64,000 bases of DNA from Paenibacillus sp. BIHB 4019 (GTDB lineage: Bacteria > Bacillota > Bacilli > Paenibacillales > Paenibacillaceae), in assembly GCF_002741035.1 (NCBI RefSeq), contig NZ_CP016808.1, forward strand, positions 7,092,001-7,156,000. Direction: 5' to 3'. This document shows, in pieces, positions 1 to 9,101 of the stretch (positions are counted from its first letter, which is position 1; every line of letters starts with the position of its first letter). The notes under the pieces were generated by a model, which searched no databases, had not been told where the DNA came from, and saw only the letters and a list, made by a program, of their open reading frames with translations. A program made the translations under genes and the position numbers.

Positions 1-750
1 CGTCGGATCGTCCACAAACTTCTTCTTATTCGCATTCAAATCATCGTATAAGCCCGGCGTTACCTCATCGTAGCGCGGTCCCGGCTCGGCGAACCACAGG
101 ACATGATGCCAGCCATCGGCAATCGGCTCATACAGTGGGGTAATGCCAGCATCCAGCAGCGTCTGGGACAATGCCTTGAACTCCTCGTACGTTTTTGGAA
201 TGGTGAGGCCATGCTGTTCAAAAATCTTTTTATTGTACGCAATAACGAAGCTGCTGCCCGTATCCCAAATCGTCTGGGCGTATACTTTGCCGTTCAGCGT
301 CAACTGCTCAATGCTGAGCGGGTCCTCGCGCTTCACCCACTCTTCTCCGCTTAAATCAACAGCATTTTTCTCGACATTATAATTGAGGCTGATTTCGCTT
401 TTGCCGCTTTGCCCGCCAAACAAGTCGGTAGCCTCGCCAGCGTTCAGCTTTGTTTTGAGCACATTGAAATATTGATCGGAAGGAACAATTTGATAATCGA
501 TTCGAATGCCGGTCTCGGCTTCAAATTTTTTGGCGAGCTGCATTTCCGCGTCCTTTATCCAGCCTTGGCTGGCCAAGTAGGTAAGCGTAATATTTTGCTT
601 CGCCCCTCCTGTTCCGCCTGTGCCGCTATTCGCGCTGCCTGCCGGGGATGATGCATTTGCACCGGATCCCGTATTTCCGCCTCCACAGCCCGCAACTATA
701 ATCGCAACCAAAGCAATAACCGTTAACAGCCACATCGATTTTTTCATCAT
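1..750 (-). CDS. ABC transporter sugar-type substrate-binding lipoprotein (partial, 5' part)
   Basis: An open frame of 250 codons runs off the left edge, so the C-terminal part is missing. The start ATG at 750 follows a GGGGAGCG-type ribosome site; a second in-frame ATG lies at 747. The N-terminus is a lipoprotein signal: Lys-rich start, hydrophobic stretch, lipobox VAGC at about residues 19-22, then a Gly/Ser-rich linker. The following region resembles family 1 extracellular solute-binding proteins, with a motif similar to FEAETGIRIDYQ near the start. Such proteins bind oligosaccharides outside the membrane and hand them to an MalFG-type permease. It is divergent from a YesM/YesN-like two-component pair, which often controls such transporters. 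The substrate is unknown. Confidence 0.85.
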   Translation of the reverse strand, partial: MMKKSMWLLTVIALVAIIVAGCGGGNTGSGANASSPAGSANSGTGGTGGAKQNITLTYLASQGWIKDAEMQLAKKFEAETGIRIDYQIVPSDQYFNVLKTKLNAGEATDLFGGQSGKSEISLNYNVEKNAVDLSGEEWVKREDPLSIEQLTLNGKVYAQTIWDTGSSFVIAYNKKIFEQHGLTIPKTYEEFKALSQTLLDAGITPLYEPIADGWHHVLWFAEPGPRYDEVTPGLYDDLNANKKKFVDDPT

Positions 751-840
751 ATCGCTCCCCTTTAATGTTGAATGCTCAGCTGTATGCGTTTTCATTTCCT
801 GCTTCCCCATTATAGAATTCCGATTTTTGATGTGCCATGG

Positions 841-860
841 ATAAAACGGGGGCGTTTTAT
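841..860. repeat. Perfect inverted repeat in divergent intergenic region
   Basis: ATAAAACG, a GGGG loop, then CGTTTTAT form a perfect 8-bp palindrome. It sits in the 5' leader region of the solute-binding gene, between the two divergent genes. It could be a regulator operator or a leader hairpin. No poly-T tail follows on either strand, so a terminator is unlikely. Confidence 0.5.
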
Positions 861-866
861 GCACTT

Positions 867-903
867 ATTTTACCACTCGCCAAATAATTATGAAGCGCTT
901 ACA
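867..903 (-). promoter_or_regulatory. Possible cre site overlapping putative promoter of the solute-binding gene
   Basis: ATGAAGCGCTTACA at 890-903 resembles the CcpA cre consensus (TGWAANCGNTNWCA), though one base appears deleted from the left arm. On the minus strand a TAAAAT -10 lies at 872-867, and the position 17 bases upstream, where a weak -35 would be, overlaps the cre-like site. The arrangement fits catabolite repression of a sugar-binding protein. This is inference from sequence only. Confidence 0.35.
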
Positions 904-911
904 AAAAATCT

Positions 912-940
912 TTGACAAAATGCCCGCCTAGCAGCAAAAT
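912..940 (+). promoter_or_regulatory. Putative sigma-A promoter of the histidine kinase gene
   Basis: TTGACA at 912-917 is followed after 17 bases by CAAAAT at 935-940, about 40 bases before the kinase start. The -35 is a perfect match and the -10 matches at four of six positions. Confidence 0.5.
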
Positions 941-979
941 GAAAGCAACAACGGTGCGCGTGAATGGCTGGAGGTAGTA

Positions 980-2905
980 ATGCTTACTAAATTCAAAACG
1001 ATTCAAGCTGTTCTGTTCTCCACCTACTCTCTTATTATTTTCATCGTGTTTACAGTACTAGTCGTATGGCTTTGCCTTTGGTCCTCTAATCTGCTCAAGC
1101 AAAACGCAACCGATTCGCTTTCCAGCATGGGCCGCTCGATGCAAGAGCATATTGATTCGGAAATTCAAAAAATGAATGATGTTTCGCTCAATGTGATGTA
1201 CTCCAATTTGGTCAAAAATCATTTCAAGCGTTACACCTCGGAGCTGCCCGATCAAACACAGACGGGAGATGGCAGGGATACCGATAGGGAAAGCGATAAA
1301 CAACAGTTAGGCCTTTCCGGCGGCATGGGCAGCGGATCGTTTCAGAGCGTCTCTAAAAGCCAATCGGTTGAAAATGCCAAGGCGCTGGCTGAAATTTTGA
1401 CTGCGGCTATCGGCCCTTCCCGTCCGGTGGAGCAGCTGTATTTGTATGATTTTAAAAACAAAATGTATGGCAATGGCTTTGACAATGGCGAACGCACCTA
1501 CGATCCAGCGACCAAGCCTTGGTTCAAAGCGGTTGTAGCGATGCAAAATGGCAAAATTATCACGCTGCCCGTACCCGATGATGAAATGTCCCGCTATATT
1601 TCATCTAGCGACATGCAATATTCAGTCTCGCTGTTCCGCCAGTTTTATGATAATTACAATGATCCAACCGGCATAGTTGAAGTGAAGCAATATTACAATC
1701 GGATTTTCAGCAGCATCCTTGCTTTTACGGGGGATAATCCTTATGGGGCGCAGGTGCTCGTATACAATGACAATGGCGATATCATTTATCCCCTGCAGGC
1801 GGATAAGCAGCACTTTGCGGCTTACGCCAGCTTGACGGCTGGCCAAAGCCTGCCGCAGACGCAGGGCAAGGGCAGCTATTTGTCCTTCGTTAATCCCAAT
1901 ACGGGGGCAAAGGAGCTCTTGTCGCTGCACCGCTCGGAGCTGACTGGCTGGAATACGCTCATTATCGTGTCCGAGAGCAAGCTGCTCGTCCCTGTGTTTG
2001 CTTTCGCCAAGCAGACTGTCCTCGTCGCCTTTGTCATTTTGTTGTTTGCGATCATGCTTTCCTATGCGGCATCCAAACGGATTACGTATCCGATCTTGAA
2101 AATCCACCGTTCGATCCGCGGCATGCGGCTGGAGGATCTCGGAACCGGCAGAGTAGCCGCCCAGACGCTCGGCAGCGGGCTCAATGAACTGGACCAGCTG
2201 CATGTTTCCTTCGTGCGCATGAGCTCGCGGCTGAAGGAATCGATGGACGATTTGCTGCTGTCCCAGTCGCAGGAAATGCAGGCGAAGCTCATTGCGCTGC
2301 AATCCCAGATGAACCCGCATTTCCTGTATAACACGCTCGCTACCATTCATGCGATGGCCGAAGAAAATAGGAATGAGCAAATTGTTGCAATGACTGAAAA
2401 CATGTCCGACTTCCTGCGCTATTTTTCCACAGATGCAGCCATTGTGAGCTTGCAGGATGAGCTGCTGCATACAGGCAAGTTTCTGGATATTAATCAAATT
2501 CGCTTCGGCCAAAAGCTTCACTATGAAATGGAGGTGGACGAGCGCATGCGGGAGCTGCGCATCCCTAAGCTGGTCGTGCAGCCGCTTGTTGAAAATGCGC
2601 TGAAGTTCGGGACGCAGCATGGGCCGCCATGGCATATTCGCATTTCCGGCAAAATCGAAGGCGAGGATTGGCACCTGGAGGTGGCGGATAACGGCCCTGG
2701 CTTTTCGGAAGAAAGCTTGGCGCATTTATTTGCGCGCATTCGCGAAGTTGATGAGACGCATGTCGTGCCCGTGCTCAAGCTGGGCGGCATGGGGCTGCTG
2801 AACATTTATATTCGAATGAAGCTCACATATGGAGATGCAGCTGTATTTCAGATTCACAATCGCCCCGAAGGCGGGGCGGCTATTAGAATCGGCGGCAAAC
2901 TATAG
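980..2905 (+). CDS. Sensor histidine kinase, YesM family
   Basis: 641 residues. A membrane segment at about 11-34, an extracellular sensor region and a second membrane segment at about 345-365 precede a HAMP-like linker. The HisKA_YesM motif MNPHFLYN carries the likely phosphoacceptor His447. The ATPase domain has an N-box (VENALKFG, Asn539), DNGPG and a GGMGLLNI box. The start follows GGAGG. Within the sensor region, residues around 85-130 are low in complexity and rich in Asp, Gly and Ser. The response regulator gene follows after 24 bases, so the two form an operon. Family members usually sense carbohydrates or cell-envelope signals and control adjacent ABC importers. Here the likely target is the divergent solute-binding gene. 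Confidence 0.93.
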   Translation: MLTKFKTIQAVLFSTYSLIIFIVFTVLVVWLCLWSSNLLKQNATDSLSSMGRSMQEHIDSEIQKMNDVSLNVMYSNLVKNHFKRYTSELPDQTQTGDGRDTDRESDKQQLGLSGGMGSGSFQSVSKSQSVENAKALAEILTAAIGPSRPVEQLYLYDFKNKMYGNGFDNGERTYDPATKPWFKAVVAMQNGKIITLPVPDDEMSRYISSSDMQYSVSLFRQFYDNYNDPTGIVEVKQYYNRIFSSILAFTGDNPYGAQVLVYNDNGDIIYPLQADKQHFAAYASLTAGQSLPQTQGKGSYLSFVNPNTGAKELLSLHRSELTGWNTLIIVSESKLLVPVFAFAKQTVLVAFVILLFAIMLSYAASKRITYPILKIHRSIRGMRLEDLGTGRVAAQTLGSGLNELDQLHVSFVRMSSRLKESMDDLLLSQSQEMQAKLIALQSQMNPHFLYNTLATIHAMAEENRNEQIVAMTENMSDFLRYFSTDAAIVSLQDELLHTGKFLDINQIRFGQKLHYEMEVDERMRELRIPKLVVQPLVENALKFGTQHGPPWHIRISGKIEGEDWHLEVADNGPGFSEESLAHLFARIREVDETHVVPVLKLGGMGLLNIYIRMKLTYGDAAVFQIHNRPEGGAAIRIGGKL

Positions 2906-2929
2906 CTAGGCAAAGGGAGGCATTCGCTT

Positions 2930-3688
2930 ATGGCTCAAGCAAACGTCATTAAAGTCGTTGTTGCCGAAGACGAGGATATCATCCGAGGTACGCTGGTGCG
3001 CAAGCTTGAAGGCCTGGATGAGGCTATTCAAATTGTCGGCTCCGCCCAAGATGGCAAAGAGGCGCTCGAGCTAGTGAACCGGGAGCAGCCGGATTTGCTC
3101 ATTACCGACATTCGGATGCCTGTCATGGATGGCATTGAGCTCATTCAGTCTATCCACTGCTATTATCCGCGCATGCGCAAAATCATTACGAGCGGCTTCG
3201 CTGATTTTGAATACGCACGGCAAGCGATTCAGTACAATGTCATTGAATATTTGCTGAAGCCGATTGCGACCACTGAGCTTTCGCGGGTATACAATCGCGT
3301 AAAGACGCTAATTGAGGCGGAACGGACTGATTTTAAAACCCAGATGAAAAGCCTTCAGCCAAGCGGAGCGGATACGGAGGAATTGGTGCAATTGGTGCAA
3401 AGCTTTATGCGCGAGCATTACAGCGAGGATCTCAGCCTGGAGCAAATTGCCCGCAGCTTTAATTTTACGGCATCCTACTTGAGCAAAATTTTTATTAAGC
3501 ATACGGAAGAGCCCCCTTCCCGCTACTTGATGTCGCTGCGCATCAACGAAGCGAAATATTTGCTTCGCAATCACTCCCATCTCTCCGTCAAGGAGGTCGG
3601 TGAGCAGGTCGGCTATAGCGACCAATTTTATTTCAGCCGCATCTTCAAGCAGGTGACGGGCTTTACACCGAAGGAGTTTCAGAAATAA
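2930..3688 (+). CDS. Response regulator with AraC-type DNA-binding domain (YesN-like)
   Basis: 252 residues. An N-terminal receiver domain has acidic residues EDED near the start, the phosphoacceptor Asp60 in TDIRMP, a conserved Thr/Ser near TSGFADF, and Lys in LLKPI. A C-terminal AraC helix-turn-helix pair (about residues 150-250) ends with a GYSDQFYFSRIFKQVTG-type motif. It is shorter than many YesN proteins because the linker is brief. The start follows AAAGGGAGG. It is co-transcribed with the kinase and presumably activates sugar uptake genes when phosphorylated. Confidence 0.92.
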   Translation: MAQANVIKVVVAEDEDIIRGTLVRKLEGLDEAIQIVGSAQDGKEALELVNREQPDLLITDIRMPVMDGIELIQSIHCYYPRMRKIITSGFADFEYARQAIQYNVIEYLLKPIATTELSRVYNRVKTLIEAERTDFKTQMKSLQPSGADTEELVQLVQSFMREHYSEDLSLEQIARSFNFTASYLSKIFIKHTEEPPSRYLMSLRINEAKYLLRNHSHLSVKEVGEQVGYSDQFYFSRIFKQVTGFTPKEFQK

Positions 3689-3702
3689 GCTGGCTGATCA
3701 AG

Positions 3703-3747
3703 GTGAAACGGCTGTCGCTGTCCTTTGGCAGCACGGCGCGTTTCACT
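3703..3747 (+). terminator. Weak stem-loop after the response regulator
   Basis: GTGAAACG at the left pairs with CGTTTCAC at the right, with imperfect inner pairing. No T-run follows. It may be an RNA end or simply a chance hairpin before the stronger terminator at 3811. Confidence 0.3.
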
Positions 3748-3810
3748 CCGAGAAATATAAGCCCATTTATAAGTGCAAAACTTAAAAATGCTTAGAATTC
3801 CAACCAAAAA

Positions 3811-3851
3811 AACCAGAGCCGATAATATGCCTAGGCATATCCGCTCTGGTT
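3811..3851. terminator. Bidirectional rho-independent terminator
   Basis: AACCAGAGC pairs with GCTCTGGTT around an inner ATATGCCTAGGCATAT palindrome. TTATTTTTT follows on plus and TTTTTTTGG on minus. It therefore ends both the two-component operon and the hisS-aspS-tcdA operon arriving from the other side. Confidence 0.85.
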
Positions 3852-3879
3852 TATTTTTTGGGCTGTAAGCCGCGATTAT

Positions 3880-4635
3880 TTATACGGTAATATCTGCCTT
3901 CGCCAGCAGATCCTGCACGACGACGCTGACCATAATCAGCCCCGCTACAGGAGGAACAAAGGCGTTGCTCGCTGGCGGCTGCTGGGCTTTGCGAATTTCC
4001 GGCGCGTTCTCGGGCACGATGCGCTGCGTCACATCTTGACGCGGCTTCTTCGGCGTCTCCGAGGAAAACACAACCTTCACGCCTTTATTAATGCCTTCCT
4101 TGCGCAGTCTCTGGCGTACAACGCGGGCAATCGGATCGGTGTGGGTTTTGGAAATATCGACAACTTCAAATTTCGTCGGGTCCATTTTGTTAGCGGCGCC
4201 CATGCTCGAAATAATCGGGATTTTGCGCTCCAGGCACTGCTTAATCAAATGGATTTTGTACGAAATCGTATCGGAAGCATCAATGACATAATCAATCGGG
4301 TATTCAAAAAATTTCTCATACGTCTCTTCCGTATAAAACATGCGGAGAGATACCGCGTCGCATTCCGGGTTAATGAGCTTAATGCGGTCGCGCATCAAGT
4401 CGGCCTTCGGCTCGCCAACGGTCGTCGTAAGCGCATGGATTTGGCGATTGACGTTCGTAATATCGACAACGTCTTTATCGACCAAAATAATACGGCCAAT
4501 GCCTGTACGGGCCAGCGCTTCTGCAGCAATGCCGCCGACGCCGCCGATGCCGAGCACCGCTACCGTACTTCCTTTCATCAGCTCAAGGCCTTCCGGCCCA
4601 ATTGCCAGCTCCGTGCGTGAAAATTGGTGCAGCAT
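3880..4635 (-). CDS. tcdA: tRNA threonylcarbamoyladenosine dehydratase (ThiF/E1-like)
   Basis: 251 residues. The N-terminal nucleotide-binding motif GIGGVGG is followed by LVDKDVVDITNVNRQ, typical of E1-like adenylating enzymes. TcdA uses ATP to dehydrate t6A37 to cyclic ct6A in tRNAs reading ANN codons. The protein lacks the rhodanese extension of MoeB proteins, and its size and position after aspS match B. subtilis YrvM. It is the last gene of the hisS-aspS-tcdA set and is followed by the terminator at 3811-3851. Confidence 0.93.
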   Translation of the reverse strand: MLHQFSRTELAIGPEGLELMKGSTVAVLGIGGVGGIAAEALARTGIGRIILVDKDVVDITNVNRQIHALTTTVGEPKADLMRDRIKLINPECDAVSLRMFYTEETYEKFFEYPIDYVIDASDTISYKIHLIKQCLERKIPIISSMGAANKMDPTKFEVVDISKTHTDPIARVVRQRLRKEGINKGVKVVFSSETPKKPRQDVTQRIVPENAPEIRKAQQPPASNAFVPPVAGLIMVSVVVQDLLAKADITV

Positions 4636-4711
4636 CTAAAATCGCCGTCCCTTCCGTTATCTATTCCAAGCATCTGCATAGGAAGGCGGGCTGTTTCGCC
4701 CGCCCGCTCCA

Positions 4712-6523
4712 TTAAGCTTGAGGTGCTTCTGGTGCTGCTCCTGCCGGGGCAGGCTGTTTCGCAGGCTTAGGCACTGTACGGATATGAAGCTGCTCCAACT
4801 GGGACAGTTCAACTTCGGACGGCGCATTGCACAGCAGATCGGTTGCGTTCGCTGTTTTCGGGAACGCAATCGTTTCACGCAGGTTCGTGCGGCCAGCCAG
4901 CAGCATGATGAGACGGTCGAAGCCGAAAGCGATACCGCCATGTGGAGGCGTACCAAATTCAAATGCATCCAGCAGGTAGCCGAAGTTCTGTTGTGCGGTC
5001 TCCGGGGACAAACCAAGCGCATTGAACATTTTTTCTTGGACTTCACGCTTGTAAATACGCATCGAACCACCGCCTACTTCATAGCCGTTCAGAACGATAT
5101 CATAAGCTTGAGCGCGGATTTTGCCTGGATCTGTATCAAACAGGTGCAGGTCATCCTCGTGCGGACGCGTGAACGGATGATGCTCGGCTACATAACGCTG
5201 TGCATCCTCATCCCAGCCAAGCAGCGGGAAGTCTACAACCCATACGAATTTAAATTTAGTGTCGTCGATCAGACCAAGCTCGCGGCCCACTTTCAGGCGC
5301 AGGTTGCCCATGACATCAACAACGACTTTTTTCTTGTCAGCCGAAAATGTGAGCAAGTCGCCATCTTCTACTTGCAAACGCTCTGTCAATGCTGCGATTT
5401 CCTCTGGTTTGAGGAACTTCACGATTGGACCGCGCCATTCGCCATCCTTCACCGTAATCCAAGCCAAGCCTTTACCGCCATAACGAGCAGCGAACGGCTG
5501 CAAATCGTCAAGCTCTTTACGGCTCCAGCCGCCACAGCCTTTGGCATTGAACGCCTTCACGACGCCGCCGGATGCTGCTACGCTTGCGAATACTTTTACT
5601 TCGCTTGTCGCCACAATATCGGTAATATCTTGAATTTCCATGCCGAAGCGCAGGTCAGGCTTATCGGAGCCATATTTGTTGATGGCATCTTCATACGTAA
5701 TGCGCTGGAACGGAAGCGCAAGCTCTACGCCTACTGTCTCGCGGAACAATCTTGCAGCAAGCTGCTCCATCATGCCCAGCAATTGATCCTGCGACAGGAA
5801 GGATGTTTCAATATCGACTTGCGTAAATTCAGGCTGACGGTCTGCGCGAAGATCCTCATCGCGGAAGCAGCGAGCGATTTGATAATAGCGCTCAATGCCG
5901 CCGACCATTAGCAATTGCTTGAAAATTTGCGGCGATTGCGGCAGGGCAAAAAATTCGCCTTCATGCACGCGGCTCGGCACCAAATAATCGCGAGCGCCTT
6001 CAGGTGAGCTCTTAGTCAAAATTGGCGTTTCAACGTCAATAAAGCCTTCTCCGTCAAGGAAGTCGCGGAAAATTTTCGCTGCTTTCGAACGGAGCAGCAA
6101 TGTTTTTTGCATTTCCGGACGACGCAGGTCGAGGTAACGGTATTTCAAACGCAGCGACTCGTCAACTTCGACGCCGTCTTCGATTGGGAATGGCGGTGTT
6201 TTTGCCGCATTCATAATTTCGATTTTTTCCACGCGCACTTCGATTTCGCCTGTTTCCAGGTTCGCGTTAACGGTTTCCGGATCACGCTCAACGACTGTTC
6301 CTTGGACAGCAAGCACGAACTCGTTGCGCGCACGGTCAGCAATCGCCAGCGCATCGCCGGAAAAATCAGGGTTAAATACCGTTTGCACGATACCTGTACG
6401 GTCGCGTAGATCAATAAACAATACGCCGCCTAGGTCACGGCGACGCTGTACCCAACCGTTCAAGATGACTGTTTGTCCAATATCGCTTTTTGTTAATTTT
6501 CCACAAGGATGTGTTTTCAACAT
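4712..6523 (-). CDS. aspS: Aspartyl-tRNA synthetase
   Basis: 603 residues, a bacterial-type AspRS. The order is an N-terminal OB-fold anticodon domain (about 1-105), the class II catalytic core with motif 2 [14 protein letters not shown], the GAD insertion (about 290-420), and motif 3 GIAFGFDRL. The last ~20 residues are an Ala/Pro-rich tail not needed for the fold. It attaches Asp to tRNA-Asp. Whether it also charges tRNA-Asn cannot be decided here. It lies 84 bases downstream of hisS, with no promoter or terminator evident between them, so it should share the hisS T-box leader. Confidence 0.97.
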   Translation of the reverse strand: MLKTHPCGKLTKSDIGQTVILNGWVQRRRDLGGVLFIDLRDRTGIVQTVFNPDFSGDALAIADRARNEFVLAVQGTVVERDPETVNANLETGEIEVRVEKIEIMNAAKTPPFPIEDGVEVDESLRLKYRYLDLRRPEMQKTLLLRSKAAKIFRDFLDGEGFIDVETPILTKSSPEGARDYLVPSRVHEGEFFALPQSPQIFKQLLMVGGIERYYQIARCFRDEDLRADRQPEFTQVDIETSFLSQDQLLGMMEQLAARLFRETVGVELALPFQRITYEDAINKYGSDKPDLRFGMEIQDITDIVATSEVKVFASVAASGGVVKAFNAKGCGGWSRKELDDLQPFAARYGGKGLAWITVKDGEWRGPIVKFLKPEEIAALTERLQVEDGDLLTFSADKKKVVVDVMGNLRLKVGRELGLIDDTKFKFVWVVDFPLLGWDEDAQRYVAEHHPFTRPHEDDLHLFDTDPGKIRAQAYDIVLNGYEVGGGSMRIYKREVQEKMFNALGLSPETAQQNFGYLLDAFEFGTPPHGGIAFGFDRLIMLLAGRTNLRETIAFPKTANATDLLCNAPSEVELSQLEQLHIRTVPKPAKQPAPAGAAPEAPQA

Positions 6524-6607
6524 AATGGTTATGCTCCTTTTAATTAAAAGATTTAGTGAACGAAGGAGCTGCGAGGAAATGAGCAGTGCTTTATTTCGTC
6601 GCAGTCT

Positions 6608-7858
6608 CTAAGCTTGAATCGCTGCTGCCAGCTCGCTGATAGCTACGGTGCGCTGCTCGCCGTTTTCCATATTTTTCAGCGCAATTTCGCCGCGCTCCAG
6701 CTCGTCATCGCCAAGAATGGCGGTAAACCGTGCTTTGAAGCGGTCTGCCGACTTCATCTGTGCCTTCATCTTGCGGTCCGTGTAGTCACGGTCAGCACGC
6801 AAGCCTGCTGCACGCAGCTCATGAACGATCTTCGTCGCCTCACGTTCTGCTGCCCCGCCAAGGCTGATGACGTAAACGTCGACCTGGCTCGCTTCCTTAA
6901 TGCCTTCCGTCTTCTGGTGCTCAAGCAGCAAAATCGTCCGCTCCAGGCCAAGGCCAAGGCCAACGCCCGGCTGATCCGGCCCGCCAATTTCAGCAACGAG
7001 CCCATTGTAGCGGCCGCCGCCGCCAATCGTATCGATGGCACCGATGCCCTCCGCTTTATATTCAAAGGCGGTGTGCGTGTAATAATCCAGTCCGCGCACC
7101 AGCTTCGAATTGACTTCGAACGGAATATTCATAGCCGTCAAATACGCTTTAACCTTTTCAAAATGCGTTGTGCATTCTTCATCCAGACTGTCCAAAATCG
7201 ACGGAGCGCCTTCAAAATGCTTCTGGTCGACTTTGCAGTCCAGCACACGCAGCGGGTTGCGGTCCATCCGCGACTGGCAATCTTTGCACAGCAGCTCGCG
7301 CTTCGGTTCAAGGAAAGCAAGCAGCCGCTCGCGGAAGGCAAGCCTTACTTCCGGCGTTCCGACGGAATTGATTTCGACGCGCACCCCTTTAAGGCCAACC
7401 TCGGTATAAAACGTATAGCCCAAAGCGATAACCTCAGCATCCAGTGCCGGATTAACCGAGCCCATCGCCTCTACGCCGAACTGGTGAAACTGGCGGTAAC
7501 GCCCGGCTTGCTGGCGCTCATAGCGGAACATAGGGCCGATGTAATACAGCTTCGTCAGATCAGGCTCGCCATACAGTTTATTTTCAACGAAGGCCCGAAC
7601 GACCCCGGCTGTGCCTTCTGGACGAAGCGTCACGCTGCGATTGCCGCGATCCGTGAACGTATACATCTCTTTCTCCACGACGTCCGTCGTTTCGCCTACG
7701 CCGCGCTGGAACAGCTCGGTCGCTTCGAAGATCGGCGTGCGAATTTCGCGAAAATTAAAGCGGCGGCAAATTTCGCGCGCCTTCTGCTCTACGAACTGCC
7801 AGCTGTCGATTGAGCTTGGCAGCATATCCTGCGTGCCTGGTAATTTTTGAAATGCCAT
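6608..7858 (-). CDS. hisS: Histidyl-tRNA synthetase
   Basis: 416 residues. The class II core has a motif 2 region RYERQQAGRYRQFHQ and the HisRS signature LVRGLDYYT near residue 260. A C-terminal anticodon-binding domain starts at about 320. Length is normal for the family. The start ATG at 7858 follows GGAGGAAAATGAC. A long leader carrying a T-box riboswitch precedes it. It is the first gene of hisS-aspS-tcdA. Confidence 0.97.
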   Translation of the reverse strand: MAFQKLPGTQDMLPSSIDSWQFVEQKAREICRRFNFREIRTPIFEATELFQRGVGETTDVVEKEMYTFTDRGNRSVTLRPEGTAGVVRAFVENKLYGEPDLTKLYYIGPMFRYERQQAGRYRQFHQFGVEAMGSVNPALDAEVIALGYTFYTEVGLKGVRVEINSVGTPEVRLAFRERLLAFLEPKRELLCKDCQSRMDRNPLRVLDCKVDQKHFEGAPSILDSLDEECTTHFEKVKAYLTAMNIPFEVNSKLVRGLDYYTHTAFEYKAEGIGAIDTIGGGGRYNGLVAEIGGPDQPGVGLGLGLERTILLLEHQKTEGIKEASQVDVYVISLGGAAEREATKIVHELRAAGLRADRDYTDRKMKAQMKSADRFKARFTAILGDDELERGEIALKNMENGEQRTVAISELAAAIQA

Positions 7859-7997
7859 GTCATTTTCCTCCTAACCTGCTGCTAAAAAACATGAGAACAA
7901 GCAAAATGGTGCAAGCCGTGCAATGACGGCAAGGTTCATTTTGCGGTGAAATATAAGCAGTGGTAAGTATGAAACTTATAACGTCTTATATTTAAAG

Positions 7998-8322
7998 CAA
8001 AAAACTCCCGCCCCTGAACAGCAAATATTGCTGTCAGGGACGAGAGTATAGCTCCCGTGGTACCACCCACATTCCGAGGCAGCTGCCAGAAGGCAGAAGC
8101 TCGCTTGAAGACGGTTAACGCCCGTCACCCGCAGTACGGCTACTGAAACAATCGCTTGCCTAGAGCTTAAGCCCCAGCAGGCTAACGTTCACCGTCTGTT
8201 CTCCGGAAAGTCTGTTCATCCCGCCATTATAAGAATGCTTGCAGCCTAAGGCATTCCTCTCTGCATATATGCGCATGGATTACTTTGTTCCATCATGAAA
8301 TCATTATTGTGAATGGTGCTGA
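7998..8322 (-). promoter_or_regulatory. T-box riboswitch leader of hisS-aspS
   Basis: On the minus strand the conserved T-box core GGGTGGTACCACGGG (8068-8054) is followed by a terminator (8047-8003) with a T-run. Upstream, Stem I can be drawn: AAAGT near the base pairs with ACTTT, and an AGAGAG segment precedes a GAATGC/GCATTC distal hairpin. The leader starts just after the promoter at 8329-8357. Uncharged tRNA should pair with the core and block termination. The modelled specifier loop (around GAACAGAC) has no His codon; see findings. Confidence 0.93.
8003..8047 (-). terminator. Regulated terminator of the T-box leader
   Basis: A GACAGCAATATTTGCTGTT-type palindrome lies inside a longer imperfect stem, followed on minus by TTTTTT. 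The 5' arm overlaps bases next to the T-box core, as expected for the alternative antiterminator. Confidence 0.85.
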
Positions 8323-8328
8323 TGCTTC

Positions 8329-8357
8329 ATTTTACTTGGGCGTGGTCAGAAAGTCAA
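8329..8357 (-). promoter_or_regulatory. Promoter of the hisS operon
   Basis: TTGACT at 8357-8352 and TAAAAT at 8334-8329, separated by 17 bases. The predicted RNA start is near 8322, at the beginning of the T-box leader. Confidence 0.75.
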
Positions 8358-8426
8358 GATGCGATTCAGCTCTAATCCGCCCGATTGGATAGGAACAGCG
8401 GCAAGACCGCCAGAAGGCAGAAAAAA

Positions 8427-8447
8427 ACCTGCAATCACATTGCAGGT
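8427..8447 (-). terminator. Rho-independent terminator upstream of the hisS promoter
   Basis: ACCTGCAAT and ATTGCAGGT form a perfect 9-bp stem with a 3-base loop, followed on minus by seven T. It insulates the hisS promoter and probably ends the transcript of the small gene at 8633-8881. Confidence 0.8.
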
Positions 8448-8632
8448 CCAAAAGTAAATTATATTTTAAAAAAGGGGGTCGAGGTCTATTATAGGCTTGC
8501 GATGTTAAAATAGCGTTATCGTTTGATTACAGTAACATTACAGTTTAGAAAGCGTTTTATTTCCGGCTATTTCGACCTTGCTCCCGCTTTTCCGCCAGCA
8601 TATGCGAACCTCTGCTTCTATGCTGCTCTTTA

Positions 8633-8881
8633 TTACGCATCCTTTAAGTCGCTTCGCTTGCCAGCAGCAGACGGAAATCCTGCCCATTCCTCTGCCGCCT
8701 CCATGTCTTCCTCCAGCTGTGACAGCCTGATCGCTTCATGCCGATCGGCATGGAGCAGCTTGCGGCTAATCCGCTCCAGCCCTTGTTCCTTGCGGGATTG
8801 ATGCATGCATTCATTCGCCTCCGGTCCAAAATAAACAGGCCTCCGGCCGCGGCCAATCGCTGCCGAATGCGCTAAGCGCAC
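8633..8881 (-). CDS. Small protein of unknown function
   Basis: 82 residues from a GTG start at 8881, preceded by AGGGGAG at good spacing. The N-terminus is basic (GRGRRP). The middle and C-terminus are charged, rich in Glu, Arg and Lys, and probably helical. No signal peptide or membrane segment is seen. A terminator lies about 185 bases downstream. I do not recognise a family. The ribosome site and terminator support a real gene, but overlap with random open frames in GC-rich sequence remains possible. Confidence 0.5.
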   Translation of the reverse strand: MRLAHSAAIGRGRRPVYFGPEANECMHQSRKEQGLERISRKLLHADRHEAIRLSQLEEDMEAAEEWAGFPSAAGKRSDLKDA

Positions 8882-9101
8882 CCATTCTCTCCCCTATTGT
8901 ATCCAGAAGGCAACCGCCCTAACCTTCATCTTGACGCTATTGCTTGCTCTCCAATCGAGCGAAAATAAGCATTATATCTTTCCTTTCTTATTTTTTTGAA
9001 AATACATCCATAAATTGAAACATATCCTGTTTTTCGATCGTCATTATGCTACGAGCTTGAGTGGTTTGCAGCAAAAAATCAAAAAAAGGGAGAAATTGAA
9101 T

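Noticed and set aside
1622-2725. Minus-strand open frame of 367 codons opposite the histidine kinase gene
   Set aside because: The plus strand encodes a complete YesM kinase. The antisense frame has no recognisable motif or ribosome site.
4718-5911. Plus-strand open frame of 397 codons opposite aspS
   Set aside because: aspS has all AspRS motifs; the antisense product is Cys/His-rich and low in credibility.
6614-7813. Plus-strand open frame of 399 codons opposite hisS
   Set aside because: hisS is intact with the class II motifs; no independent evidence for the antisense frame.
8523-8801. Plus-strand open frame opposite the small gene at 8633-8881
   Set aside because: It has no ribosome site, while the minus-strand frame has a well-spaced AGGGGAG and a terminator.
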